Part shown: positions 10,289 through 18,240 of the stretch, one piece after another
Layout of the letters: each line of letters begins with the position of its first letter
How positions within the stretch are numbered: the first letter of the stretch is position 1
From: an uncultured Caulobacterales bacterium
GTDB taxonomy: Bacteria; Pseudomonadota; Alphaproteobacteria; Caulobacterales; Caulobacteraceae
DNA length: 53,280 nt
NCBI GenBank assembly: GCA_903858185.1
Contig: CAIOHT010000048.1
Location: forward strand, 1-53,280
Direction of reading: 5' to 3'
The notes under the pieces: generated by a model
The model's input: only the letters and a program-made list of their open reading frames with translations
What the model was told of the DNA's origin: nothing
The model's database searches: none
Program-made: the position numbers and the translations under genes

Positions 10289-10875
10289 CAGCGCGCCATG
10301 TCCCGCACGGGCTCGCGACGGAAGCAGTCGCCGATGTGGTCGTTGACCATGCCGGTCGCCTGCATGAAGGCGTAGACGATCACCGGCCCGACGAACTTGA
10401 AGCCCTTCTTCTTCAGCGCCCTGGCCATGGCCTCGGCTTCCGGCGTCTTCACCGGCACCGACTTCATGTCCGGCCAGTGATTCTGGATCGGCTTGCCGCC
10501 GACGAAGTCCCAGAGGAACTGCGAAAAGTCCTCGCCGTTGTCGCGCATCTCCAGCCAGATCTTCGCCCCGCCGATAGCCGCGTCGATCTTGGCGTTGGAG
10601 CGGACGATGCCGGCGTCCGCCATCAGCCGCGCCCGGTCCGCCGCACCATAGAGCGCGACCTTTTCCGGATCGAAGTTGTCGAACGCGGCGCGGAACGCCT
10701 CGCGCTTGCGCAGGATGGTGATCCAGGCGAGCCCGGCCTGGAAACCGTCCAGCACCAGCTTTTCCCAGAGGGCGCGAGAATCGTACTCCGGCACGCCCCA
10801 CTCCTCGTCATGGTAGGCGAGGTAGAGGGCATCGGTGGTCCCCGGCCAGGCGCAGCGAGTCGGCGTATCGGTCAT
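10288..10875 (-). CDS. tag: DNA-3-methyladenine glycosylase I
   Basis: A 195-residue TAG protein, which excises 3-methyladenine from alkylated DNA. The N-terminus is [22 protein letters not shown], in which the Cys and His are zinc ligands. The other two ligands are in the C-terminal [11 protein letters not shown] (His and Cys). The body carries the [19 protein letters not shown] and FDPEKVA segments. I took the ATG at 10875 rather than the one seven codons upstream, because family members start a few residues before the RCxW motif. It forms a two-gene operon with rnhB. Confidence 0.95.
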   Translation of the reverse strand: MTDTPTRCAWPGTTDALYLAYHDEEWGVPEYDSRALWEKLVLDGFQAGLAWITILRKREAFRAAFDNFDPEKVALYGAADRARLMADAGIVRSNAKIDAAIGGAKIWLEMRDNGEDFSQFLWDFVGGKPIQNHWPDMKSVPVKTPEAEAMARALKKKGFKFVGPVIVYAFMQATGMVNDHIGDCFRREPVRDMAR

Positions 10876-11023
10876 GCGCCGGTTGTAGCGCGGCACGCCG
10901 GCCTGTGCATTCGCCTCGCATCCTGGCCGTGGAATTCGCGTGCTGGCCGAATGGGTGACGATGCAGCTCGAAAACCGTGTTCAATCGACTATGCTTAACG
11001 CGGGTGAGGTACGGGGCGTCCAG

Positions 11024-11551
11024 ATGAGCGGGTTCAGGCCGGTTTTCGGTGCGGCGGCGGCAGGTCTTCTGACCGCCCTGGTCTGCGCCGGCGTCGCGCT
11101 GGCCAACAGCGCCGACGACTGCCCGCCCAATCCCGAGCCCGGCAAGTGCTACGAGAAGGTGCTGATCCCCGAGCATGTCGAGACCCTGGTAGAGCCCGGC
11201 GGCTATGGCCGCACGATGACCCGCAGGGTTCCGCAGGTGTTCGAGTGGCGCGTCGTCGCGTGCGGCTACGGGGACACGCCGGCCTTTGAGGCCGCAGCGT
11301 CACGCAAGTCCGTGGCCTGGGCGCCGCCCCGCGAGACCTACCGGCCAGCGGACGCGCGCGTCGCCGCCAATGAGCAGGTCGTGCTGGCCGTCCAGACGGC
11401 GCTCGGGCGCGGCGGCTACTACGACGGGCCGCGCGACGGGGTGCTGACCTCCCAGACCGAATACAGCCTCTCGCGCTTCCAGCATGACCGGCAGCTGCCC
11501 GCCGGATGGACCGTGGGCACGCTCCAGGCGCTTGGCGTCCAACTCCCCTGA
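11024..11551 (+). CDS. Secreted protein with C-terminal peptidoglycan-binding-like domain
   Basis: A 175-residue protein. From the ATG at 11024 it starts MSGFRPVFG and a hydrophobic stretch ending GVALANSADD, a classical Sec signal. The middle holds four Cys (CPPNPEPGKC, then CGYGD and none later) and a VLIPEHVETLVEPGGYGR segment. The C-terminal 55 residues match the PG_binding_1 pattern (VQTALGRGGYYDG, DGVLTSQTEYSLSRFQHD, LPAGWTVGTLQALGV), a three-helix module that usually binds cell-wall peptidoglycan. No enzymatic domain is visible. The open frame extends to 10940, but the start at 11024 fits the signal peptide. It lies divergent from tag. Confidence 0.75.
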   Translation: MSGFRPVFGAAAAGLLTALVCAGVALANSADDCPPNPEPGKCYEKVLIPEHVETLVEPGGYGRTMTRRVPQVFEWRVVACGYGDTPAFEAAASRKSVAWAPPRETYRPADARVAANEQVVLAVQTALGRGGYYDGPRDGVLTSQTEYSLSRFQHDRQLPAGWTVGTLQALGVQLP

Positions 11552-11562
11552 TACCCGGCCGG

Positions 11563-12852
11563 TCAGGCCAGGAAGGCCAGGTCCGCGTCGAGCACGAATT
11601 CCACCAGGGTCGTGGGCATGGCGCTCGACTGGCGGCCGGCCAATGGCGCGGCCTCGATCTCCAGCCGGACGCCGCCGGCGCCGGCGGAGCTCCAAAGCCG
11701 CTTCATCGGAATCCGGTAGCCCTGCGGCCCCATGGAATGGCCCATTGGCACAATGAAGACCGCGTCGCGGAACACCTCGGCGCCGCCCTTCAGCGCCCGG
11801 CCGGTCAGTGTGACCATCGAGGGGCGGTGCGGATCGGGCTCGATCTCCAGAAAGCCGGTCGCTTCGGTCGCCATGGCGCTGGCCAGGGTGGGCGAGATCT
11901 CGATGAAGGCCGAGGCCGGACCCATGCGCTGCATCGACCAGCTGTAGGACTTGCGGCGCTTGACCGGCGGGGGCGGCGCGACGGCGAAGAACACGATCGG
12001 CGGCGTCGGATCCTGCGGATAGGCGTAGCCGAAAGTCGTCGTGTTGAGTGTGCTCTCCGCAGAGACTGGCGAAACGCGACGACCCCACGGGTCGATGAAG
12101 CCGCCGAGCGACTCCGTCCGCCAGGCCTTTGGCGGGACCTCACTGTAGTGACGGTCGCGCCACAGCGCATAGATGCGGTCGATGTTGGCGTGGTGCAGCC
12201 AGAACAGCGGATCATTGGGCGACCGGCTGAGATCGCCCATGTCCCCGCCGACGAAGCCGTGGATCAGGTTGTGGCCGCCCCACTCGCCCGAGCCCGAATA
12301 GTAGCGACGTCCGAGCGCGCTGTCGGTCGGGTCATTGCGTCCGCGCGGGCGACCGAAGAAGGTCGGAAAGTCGTCCGACAGGCGGCCGGTCAGGACCTGG
12401 CGGTTGCGCCGCAGGAACTCGCTGATTGTGTCGTACTGCTGGGCTTCGCGGCCGGGCACATAGAAGACGTCGTCATAGAGGAAAAGATCCGGAATACGGT
12501 CGTCGTCCCAGTCCCAGTAGGGGATGGCGAAGTCGGCCTTGCCACTGAGCCGGGCGACATGGCGCTCGAACCAGACCAGCTGGATTCGGTGCCAGGGCAT
12601 GAAGCGCCAGGAGGAATGGTGGCGGTGGCGCATGTCCGCGTGCAGCGCGACCTGGTCCGCCCAGGCGCCCGACCGGCGCATCAGCGGGATCGCCCGGCGC
12701 ATGGCTTCGATGTCGGGATCGTTCGCAGCCAGCGACGAAACCGGCCTGCGCACGCGTATCGTCTGCGCCCCGCTGACGGTCGGCGAGGCCGCCCCCGCCA
12801 GGAGGCCGGCGGCGCCCATGCCATGCAGTACCCTGCGGCGATCCAGCGTCAT
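11563..12852 (-). CDS. Tyrosinase-family copper oxidase with Tat signal
   Basis: A 429-residue type-3 copper protein expected to hydroxylate or oxidise phenols. The N-terminus MTLDRRRVLHGMGAAGLLAG is a twin-arginine signal, so the folded copper enzyme would be exported. The CuA site is in LHADMRHRHHSSW and RFMPWHRIQLVWFE; CuB is HNLIH followed by NDPLFWLHHANIDRIY. The C-terminal roughly 150 residues form a separate beta-rich domain (VTLTGRALKGGAEVFRDAVF) as seen in plant and bacterial polyphenol oxidases, where it shields the active site. It stands alone, converging on the PG-binding gene. No caddie protein gene is visible nearby. The substrate is unknown. Confidence 0.92.
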   Translation of the reverse strand: MTLDRRRVLHGMGAAGLLAGAASPTVSGAQTIRVRRPVSSLAANDPDIEAMRRAIPLMRRSGAWADQVALHADMRHRHHSSWRFMPWHRIQLVWFERHVARLSGKADFAIPYWDWDDDRIPDLFLYDDVFYVPGREAQQYDTISEFLRRNRQVLTGRLSDDFPTFFGRPRGRNDPTDSALGRRYYSGSGEWGGHNLIHGFVGGDMGDLSRSPNDPLFWLHHANIDRIYALWRDRHYSEVPPKAWRTESLGGFIDPWGRRVSPVSAESTLNTTTFGYAYPQDPTPPIVFFAVAPPPPVKRRKSYSWSMQRMGPASAFIEISPTLASAMATEATGFLEIEPDPHRPSMVTLTGRALKGGAEVFRDAVFIVPMGHSMGPQGYRIPMKRLWSSAGAGGVRLEIEAAPLAGRQSSAMPTTLVEFVLDADLAFLA

Positions 12853-13210
12853 GATTTCCCACCCCTCGATGCGACATTCGCAGGGCAGGGCGCGGTCTTG
12901 TCAAACGCCGTCGCGTATAAGGTGAACGCCGGAGCGCCTGCGTTCGCCTGCAGTCCCCGGGGGGGCGTTGGCCGGACCGGGGCGCCCGAATCGGGGGAAT
13001 TTCCCGTTCCGATCACCAGATCGGGGAGTCATTCGCGTAACGAGGTTCTTTCCGCCCCGCCGGATTCCCCTGCCGGTTGCAAGCCACTTCGCGCCGTGTA
13101 ACCTATGAATTAGAGTTAACACTCGTTGCACTGGGCCGGACCTGTGTCCGTGTCATCTCTAATGGGCGACGCTAGACACCAGGGTCGAAGACCTTTTTGG
13201 GGGAGCTGAA
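12853..13210. promoter_or_regulatory. 358-nt intergenic region with clustered GANTC sites
   Basis: There is no coding region I can support. GANTC sites lie at 12988-12992, 13026-13030 and 13063-13067, three within 80 nt. At this GC content about one per 300 nt is expected. A GTTAAC half-site of CtrA type occurs near 13113. A strong ribosome-binding sequence GGGGGAGCTGAA sits just before the GTG-preceded ATG at 13211. These could place the secreted-repeat gene under cell-cycle methylation control, which is inference. Confidence 0.4.
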
Positions 13211-13693
13211 GTGAAACGCAATCTTCTCGCCGGCACGATCGTATTCATCGCCACAGTCGGGACCGCCGGTATTGCCAGCGCTGGCGGCCCCTACGGCCCG
13301 CCGTCGCCGCCGCCGCCGCCTTCGGGTGGTTACGGCCCGCCGCCTTCCGGTGGCGGTTACGGCCCGCCGGCTCCGGGTGGTTCCTCGATCGACTGCCTCT
13401 GCACGCGCGCCGTGGTCTTCTACGGCCCGACCGCGCCCTGGGGCACCATCCGCGTCCGCGCGCCGGGCGTTCGCGTCTATGGCACGCCGGTCGTCGTGCC
13501 GACCGGCCGCATCGACATCCAGGGCCCGCCCGTCTACGTCGACGCGCCCCCGATCCACATCCAGGCGCCGCAGATCTATCTGCACCGTCCGGAAGTGTTC
13601 GTGCGTCCGTCGACCGTCACCGTCGCCCCGCCGGAAATCCACTTCACCGGTTGCGCCGAAGGCGAGCGCTGCGAGCCCGCGCCGCGTCCGTAA
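13211..13693 (+). CDS. Secreted protein with ten perfect 7-residue beta repeats
   Basis: A 160-residue protein of unrecognised family. The signal peptide is MKRNLLAGTIVFIATVGTAG ending IASAGG. Residues 26-58 are Gly/Pro/Tyr-rich (GGYGPPPSGGGYGPP). Residues 78-147 divide without any gap into ten heptads of the form x-x-[VI]-x-[VILF]-x-x, with Pro favoured at the first position, alternating like short beta strands joined by turns. Cys62/Cys64 precede the array and Cys148/Cys154 follow it, possibly capping disulfides. The pattern suggests a beta-solenoid-like extracellular structure, which is inference. It is preceded by a strong ribosome-binding site and followed by a hairpin terminator. Confidence 0.8.
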   Translation: MKRNLLAGTIVFIATVGTAGIASAGGPYGPPSPPPPPSGGYGPPPSGGGYGPPAPGGSSIDCLCTRAVVFYGPTAPWGTIRVRAPGVRVYGTPVVVPTGRIDIQGPPVYVDAPPIHIQAPQIYLHRPEVFVRPSTVTVAPPEIHFTGCAEGERCEPAPRP

Positions 13694-13769
13694 GGGACCG
13701 GCTGCCGGGGAGGCGAAGCGACGGTTCCACCGTCGCGTCGCTTCACTCGCGAACAGTTCGAATGCAGAT

Positions 13770-13800
13770 CGGCCGGGCTCACGCCCGGCCGAATTTGTTT
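13770..13800 (+). terminator. Intrinsic terminator after the heptad-repeat gene
   Basis: Perfect arms CGGCCGGGC (13770-13778) and GCCCGGCCG (13783-13791) with loop TCAC, followed by AATTTGTTT. It lies 77 nt after the stop at 13693 and before the convergent gene ending at 13829. Confidence 0.8.
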
Positions 13801-13828
13801 GGGGTTCGGGCGTCAGATCCGCCCGGGC

Positions 13829-14287
13829 TCAGTTCGCGCAGAATGACCGGGCTTCGCGGGCCAGCGGCAGGTCGCCGGCGGCCAGCGCCACCTTCACGGC
13901 GTCCTCGCACTTCTTTTCGCTGAGCAGCGTCGTGACCTGGCCGCGCAGGGCGTCGCGTTTCGCCGTTTCTTCCTTCAGTCGTTTGGCTTCGCGGCGCTCG
14001 CCGGGCAGGCAGAGCGAGCGCCAGGTCGCCTCTGCGCAGCGGGCGATCAGACGCGCCTGACGCGCGGCCTCCGCCTTGTCGACTTCGCTGGTCGGCGCGG
14101 GAACGGCGAGGGTCGGCGGTGTTGGCGAAATCGGGATGGTCTTTCCGGGCGACACCAGGACGGTCACTGCGGGCATGGAGTAGTGGCAGACCCATCCGTT
14201 CGGCGTCATTTCGCAGGCCTGCAGCGTGGCCTGCCCTTCCTCGGCGGCCGGCGCGTCGGCCAGCAGGGCCAACAACAGCAGTAGCAT
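13829..14287 (-). CDS. Small secreted hypothetical protein, cysteine-containing, helical C-terminus
   Basis: A 152-residue protein that I do not recognise. It starts with a short hydrophobic leader MLLLLLALLADAPA, suggesting export. Next comes a compact N-terminal region (LQACEMTPNGWVCHYSMP), a Pro/Thr-rich linker (SPTPPTLAVPAPTSE), then a charged Ala/Arg/Glu/Lys-rich helical stretch with Cys at LIARCAEATWRSLCLPGE, KKCEDAV and SFCAN. The six Cys are consistent with disulfides in the periplasm. It converges on the heptad-repeat gene and has no operon partner. Function unknown. Confidence 0.65.
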   Translation of the reverse strand: MLLLLLALLADAPAAEEGQATLQACEMTPNGWVCHYSMPAVTVLVSPGKTIPISPTPPTLAVPAPTSEVDKAEAARQARLIARCAEATWRSLCLPGERREAKRLKEETAKRDALRGQVTTLLSEKKCEDAVKVALAAGDLPLAREARSFCAN

Positions 14288-14370
14288 GGCCTACCTCTCG
14301 ATGATCTTCACGCCCCCTCGGAAACCATATCGCCGTTAATCCGATCGGGCCAAGGGATTCTCCTGTCGTG

Positions 14371-15174
14371 TCAGGTTTCAAGCCAGGCCGGGTGACTGGC
14401 CGTAACCGGCCGCCCGTCGACGGTCAGGGCGGCGCCCTCGATCCGGTCCAGCCGCAGCAGCGCGATGGCGCGGCCGCTGACGCCTGAACGGACCTGCCCG
14501 GCGCGGAGCTCGCCCGCCAGCACCTCGGCGCCGAAGGCAGGCGGTGGACCGTCGTAGGTGATCGGCAGCATGCGGCTCTTGATCTGACCCCGGCGCTTCA
14601 TGCGGCTGGTCGTCTCCTGGCCGACGAAGCAGCCCTTTCGGAAATCGATCCCGTTGAGCAGGTCGACATTGGCCTCGATCGGGTAGGTCGCGTCCTCGCC
14701 GTAGTCGGCCGTGGCGGGGACCCCGAGTGTCAGGCGGTGCAGGTCGTAGGCGGCGGCGTCGCCGCGCACGCCCGGGGGCTGCGCGCCGTAGCCGCGGAAG
14801 CCCAGCGCCGGCAGGCGCGGGTCGACTGCGAACCCCTCCTCGGCCTGTCGTGTGCCCCAGAGTGCGACAACCGGCTCGCCGGCGGGCGCGAACTCGACCT
14901 TTGCCCGCAGACGATAGAGGGCCAGTCGCGCCATCAGCGCGTCGCGTCGGTCCGCCGCCACATCGAGCAGGCCGCTGTCGCCGCGATCCTGGATGAACAG
15001 GTCGAACAGCAGCCGGCCCTGCGGAGAGAGAAGGGCTCCGAAGCGCAGTTCGCCGGGCTTCAGGGTCTCGATATCCTGCGTCAGCTGTCCCTGCAGAAAG
15101 CTGCGCCAGTCGGATCCCGTGACCTCGATCAGGGCCCGGTCGCGGAGCAGGGCGTAAGTCGGTGCGTCACTCAT
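14371..15174 (-). CDS. ygfZ: Folate-binding YgfZ/GcvT-family iron-sulfur maturation protein
   Basis: A 267-residue protein of the YgfZ (COG0354) family, which uses tetrahydrofolate to help assemble or repair 4Fe-4S clusters. The diagnostic motif KGCFVGQETTSRM is present with its conserved Cys, after the PIEANVDLLNGIDFRK segment. The N-terminus reads LIEVTGSDWRSFLQGQLTQD, typical of the family. The ATG at 15174 is the start; the very long open frame that continues upstream on this strand is the antisense of the GT9 and dihydroorotase genes. It is divergent from the glycosyltransferase with a 60-nt shared promoter gap. Confidence 0.93.
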   Translation of the reverse strand: MSDAPTYALLRDRALIEVTGSDWRSFLQGQLTQDIETLKPGELRFGALLSPQGRLLFDLFIQDRGDSGLLDVAADRRDALMARLALYRLRAKVEFAPAGEPVVALWGTRQAEEGFAVDPRLPALGFRGYGAQPPGVRGDAAAYDLHRLTLGVPATADYGEDATYPIEANVDLLNGIDFRKGCFVGQETTSRMKRRGQIKSRMLPITYDGPPPAFGAEVLAGELRAGQVRSGVSGRAIALLRLDRIEGAALTVDGRPVTASHPAWLET

Positions 15175-15234
15175 GGTCCCGATGTGGCCTTTCGCGCGCT
15201 GTAACGCCAGTGCTCGCCGGTCTAAGGTGCCGGA

Positions 15235-16203
15235 ATGGCGGCAAAGCCCTTCCCGATTCTCTTCATCGGTCCGACGCGCATCGGCGACGCTGTCCTCGCG
15301 TCCGGGCTGATCAAGAAGCTTGCCGATGAGGCGCCGGGAGCGCGGTTCACGATCGCCGTCGGTCCGGCGGCTGCGCCGCTCTTCGCCGAGGTCCCCGGCC
15401 TTGATGCCCTGATCGTGATGGAGAAGAAGAAGCGCTCGGGCCACTGGTTCGCGCTGTGGAACCAGGTGCGCCATACACGGTGGAGCCTGGTGATCGACAT
15501 GCGCGGCTCGGCCACGGCGCGGTTTCTTCGCACCGACCGGCGGTCCGTTCACCGCAAGATCGTCGGCGAACCGGTGCACAAGGTGATCGAGGCGGCGAGC
15601 CTGCTGACGCTCGAGGACGATCCGCCCGCGCCGTTCCTCTTCACGTCGGACGAGATCGAGACCCGCGCGGCCGAACTGGTCGGCGAGGGTGGTCCGATCC
15701 TTGCCATGGGCCCGGCGGCGAACTGGCTGGGCAAGACCTGGCCAATCGAGCGCTTCGCCCGGGTGGCGATCGAGCTGCTCGACGCCGATGGACCCATGGC
15801 TGGCGGGCGCCTGATGGTGCTGGGTGGTCCCGATGACACGCGCTACGTCGAGCCGCTCGTCCGCACCCTGCCGCGCGACCGGGTCATTGACCTGACCGGG
15901 CAGGTGGACCTGCTGACCGCCTTCGCCGCGTTGAAAAAAGCACGGCTGTTCGTCGGCAATGACTCGGGCCTGATGCATCTGGCCGCCGCTGCGGGCGCGC
16001 CGACCATCGGTCTGTTCGGTCCCTCCGACGACCGGCTCTATGCGCCCTGGGGTCCGCGCGCCCGTGTCGTGCGCGGCCCGCGCTCGTTCGACCAGTTCAA
16101 GGCGATCGACCCGACCCTGACCCAGACCATCGGCCACATGATGGATCTGCCGGTCGACACGGTGGTCGGGGCGGCGCGGGAGATTCTGGCGGAAACCCGG
16201 TGA
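15235..16203 (+). CDS. Glycosyltransferase family 9 (ADP-heptose:LPS heptosyltransferase-like)
   Basis: A 322-residue GT-B enzyme. It begins AAKPFPILFIGPTRIGDAVL, in which IGD is the family acceptor-site motif. It also has the C-terminal donor-site signature GNDSGLMHLAAAAGAPTIGL followed by FGPSD. GT9 enzymes add heptose (or a related sugar) to the lipopolysaccharide core on the cytoplasmic face of the inner membrane. The middle linker has FVGNDSG preceded by DLTGQVDLLTAFAAL, the usual pre-signature region. Precise sugar and acceptor are not readable. It is followed by an intergenic repeat element. Confidence 0.92.
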   Translation: MAAKPFPILFIGPTRIGDAVLASGLIKKLADEAPGARFTIAVGPAAAPLFAEVPGLDALIVMEKKKRSGHWFALWNQVRHTRWSLVIDMRGSATARFLRTDRRSVHRKIVGEPVHKVIEAASLLTLEDDPPAPFLFTSDEIETRAAELVGEGGPILAMGPAANWLGKTWPIERFARVAIELLDADGPMAGGRLMVLGGPDDTRYVEPLVRTLPRDRVIDLTGQVDLLTAFAALKKARLFVGNDSGLMHLAAAAGAPTIGLFGPSDDRLYAPWGPRARVVRGPRSFDQFKAIDPTLTQTIGHMMDLPVDTVVGAAREILAETR

Positions 16204-16204
16204 T

Positions 16205-16384
16205 CCTCTCCGCGTAGCGGGGAGGGGGACCGCCCGGAGGGCGGTGGAGGGGCAGCGCCAGGCGTGACGAAAGAATCCTGAATACCTGTCTTGGCCGACA
16301 GCCTGATTCAGGCAGCGCCGGACACATCTGCGCCGGCCCCTCCACCATGCTCCGCACGGTCCGCCTCCCGCTTCGCGGAGAGGA
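16205..16384. repeat. CCTCTCC...GGAGAGG intergenic repeat, copy 1
   Basis: The ends are inverted copies of CCTCTCCGCG-AGCGGG(G)AGG. Internally GGACCGCCCGGAGGGCGGTGG forms a hairpin, and GCCCCTCCACCATGCTCCGC marks the right half. Related full copies lie at 19466-19623 and 45752-45900, and a half copy at 23804-23829. All are in gaps just after a gene's stop codon, which suggests a dispersed palindromic repeat family. Confidence 0.85.
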
Positions 16385-16425
16385 ACTCTTGATGGTAGAA
16401 CGCCCCAGCCCCTCCGGAGAGTCCA

Positions 16426-17760
16426 ATGCCCCAGACCTATGACCTGATCATCCGCGGCGGTGAGATTGTCAGCCATGCCGGGCGCGGGGCCGCCGACATC
16501 GGCATCCGGAACGGCAAGTTCGCCCATGTCGGCGACCTGTCCCAGGCCTCCGCTGGCGAGGTGTTCGACGCGACGGGCCTGACGGTCCTGCCCGGCGTCA
16601 TCGACAGCCAGGTGCACTTCCGCGAGCCGGGGCTCGAGTGGAAGGAAGACCTCGAGACCGGCGCCAATGCCGCCGTCCTGGGCGGGGTCACCGCCGTGTT
16701 CGAGATGCCCAATACCGAGCCGACGACCACCGACCCTGACGCCCTGGCCGACAAGCTGGCGCGGGCCAGCGGCCGGATGAGCTGCGACCACGCCTTCTAT
16801 GTCGGAGGCACGCACGAGAACGCGCGCTTCCTCGGCGAACTGGAGCGGCTGCCTGGCTGCTGCGGTATCAAGGTGTTCATGGGCGCCTCGACCGGCACCC
16901 TGCTGATCAAGGACGACGCCGGCGTCGAGGAGGTGCTCAGGCACATCAACCGCCGCGCCGCCTTCCACTCCGAAGACGAGTACCGGCTGGAGGACCGCCG
17001 GCCGCTGGCCCGCACCGGTGACTGGACCAGCCACCCCGAGGTGCGTGACGCCGAGAGCGCCATCCGCTCGACCCGGCGCCTGGTGGGTCTCGCCCGCAAG
17101 GTCGGTAAACGCATCCACGTGCTGCACGTGACCACCGCCGAGGAGATGGAGTTTCTCGCCCTGAACAAGGATGTCGCCAGCGTCGAGGTGACGCCGCAGC
17201 ATCTGACTCTGGAAGGTCCGGAGGCCTATGAGCGGCTCAAGGGCTACGCCCAGATGAACCCGCCGATCCGCGACGCGCACCACCGCGCCGCGCTCTGGGC
17301 GGGCCTCGCGACCGGCGTCGCCGACGTGATGGGCTCGGACCACGCGCCACACACGGCTGAAGAGAAGGCGCGGCCCTATCCCGCCTCGCCGTCGGGCATG
17401 CCGGGCGTCCAGACGCTGGTGCCGATCATGCTCACCCATGTCGCCGATGGAAGGCTGACCCTTGAGCGGTTCGTCGACCTGACCAGCCATGGTCCGAACC
17501 GCATCTTCGGCCTCGCCGAAAAGGGCCGCATCGCCGAAGGCTTCGACGCCGACCTGACCATTGTCGATCTGAAGGCCCGCCGCACGATCCGCCACGCCGA
17601 GCAGGCCAGCCGCGTTGGCTGGACGCCCTTCGACGGCTTTCAGGCGAAGGGCTGGCCGGTGGCCACCATCGTCCGCGGGATCACCGTCATGCGCGACGAC
17701 GAGATCGTGACGCACGGCCAGGGCAAGCCGGTGCGGTTCGGCGAGACCCTCTCTCACTAG
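16426..17760 (+). CDS. pyrC: Dihydroorotase (amidohydrolase superfamily)
   Basis: A 444-residue cyclic amidohydrolase, most likely the dihydroorotase of pyrimidine synthesis. The metal-site elements are in order: DSQVHFREPG, then GCCGIKVFMGASTG with the carboxylated Lys, AFHSEDE, RIHVLHVTTAEE and VMGSDHAPHT. In the first motif the first His of the usual HxH is Gln. I recall this DSQVHFREPG form from many alphaproteobacterial proteins annotated as dihydroorotase, so it is probably a lineage feature and not damage. A hydantoinase or allantoinase role is less likely but not excluded. It stands alone after a repeat. Confidence 0.88.
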   Translation: MPQTYDLIIRGGEIVSHAGRGAADIGIRNGKFAHVGDLSQASAGEVFDATGLTVLPGVIDSQVHFREPGLEWKEDLETGANAAVLGGVTAVFEMPNTEPTTTDPDALADKLARASGRMSCDHAFYVGGTHENARFLGELERLPGCCGIKVFMGASTGTLLIKDDAGVEEVLRHINRRAAFHSEDEYRLEDRRPLARTGDWTSHPEVRDAESAIRSTRRLVGLARKVGKRIHVLHVTTAEEMEFLALNKDVASVEVTPQHLTLEGPEAYERLKGYAQMNPPIRDAHHRAALWAGLATGVADVMGSDHAPHTAEEKARPYPASPSGMPGVQTLVPIMLTHVADGRLTLERFVDLTSHGPNRIFGLAEKGRIAEGFDADLTIVDLKARRTIRHAEQASRVGWTPFDGFQAKGWPVATIVRGITVMRDDEIVTHGQGKPVRFGETLSH

Positions 17761-17889
17761 GCCTCTCCGCGAAGCAGGCAGGAGCGATACGCGCTCGACT
17801 TTTTCCGCTGGCCCCTGTCGAATTCCGCACGCCTCGCCCGTCTACCCGCTGACGGCGCGAGCGGCGCGCCGGGACAAGGGGAGACTTCG

Positions 17890-18240
17890 ATGCAGTACAT
17901 GCTTCTGATCTATGAACCCGAGGCGGCCTATGCCGGCGCCGGGGAGTCAACGCTGATGGAGATCGTCGGCAAGCATATGGCGCTGTCGGCGACGATGCGT
18001 GAGCAGCAGGTGCTCCTGGGCGGCGACGGGCTGCAGGGCGTCGAGACCGCCACCACGGTGGTTACCGGCGATGACGGCGGCCAGAGCCTGCACGACGGGC
18101 CGTTCGCCGAAACACGCGAACAGCTGGGCGGCTACTACCTGATCGAGGTCGCCGATCTCGACGCTGCCCTGCACTGGGCGCGGCAGATTCCGGTCGTACC
18201 CGGCGGCAAGGTCGAGGTGCGGCCGGTGATGATCTACTGA
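17890..18240 (+). CDS. YCII/DGPF-domain protein, partner of the ECF42 sigma factor
   Basis: A 116-residue YCII-related protein. It carries the family hallmarks MQYMLLIYEPEAAY at the start, SLHDGPFAETREQLGGYYLI in the middle (the DGPF motif), and GKVEVRPVMIY at the end. It follows a clear ribosome-binding site, AAGGGGAGACTTCG. DGPF proteins are the standard neighbours of ECF42 sigma factors; their molecular role is not settled. The stop TGA (18238-18240) overlaps the apparent first codon of the sigma-factor gene, so the two are tightly linked in translation. Confidence 0.93.
   Translation: MQYMLLIYEPEAAYAGAGESTLMEIVGKHMALSATMREQQVLLGGDGLQGVETATTVVTGDDGGQSLHDGPFAETREQLGGYYLIEVADLDAALHWARQIPVVPGGKVEVRPVMIY

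Noticed and set aside
11506..13101. Long plus-strand open frame
   Set aside because: It is antisense to the tyrosinase gene, whose copper motifs are unmistakable on the minus strand.
14371..17757. Very long minus-strand open frame beyond ygfZ
   Set aside because: Past 15174 it is the antisense of the glycosyltransferase and dihydroorotase genes, a common artefact at this GC content.
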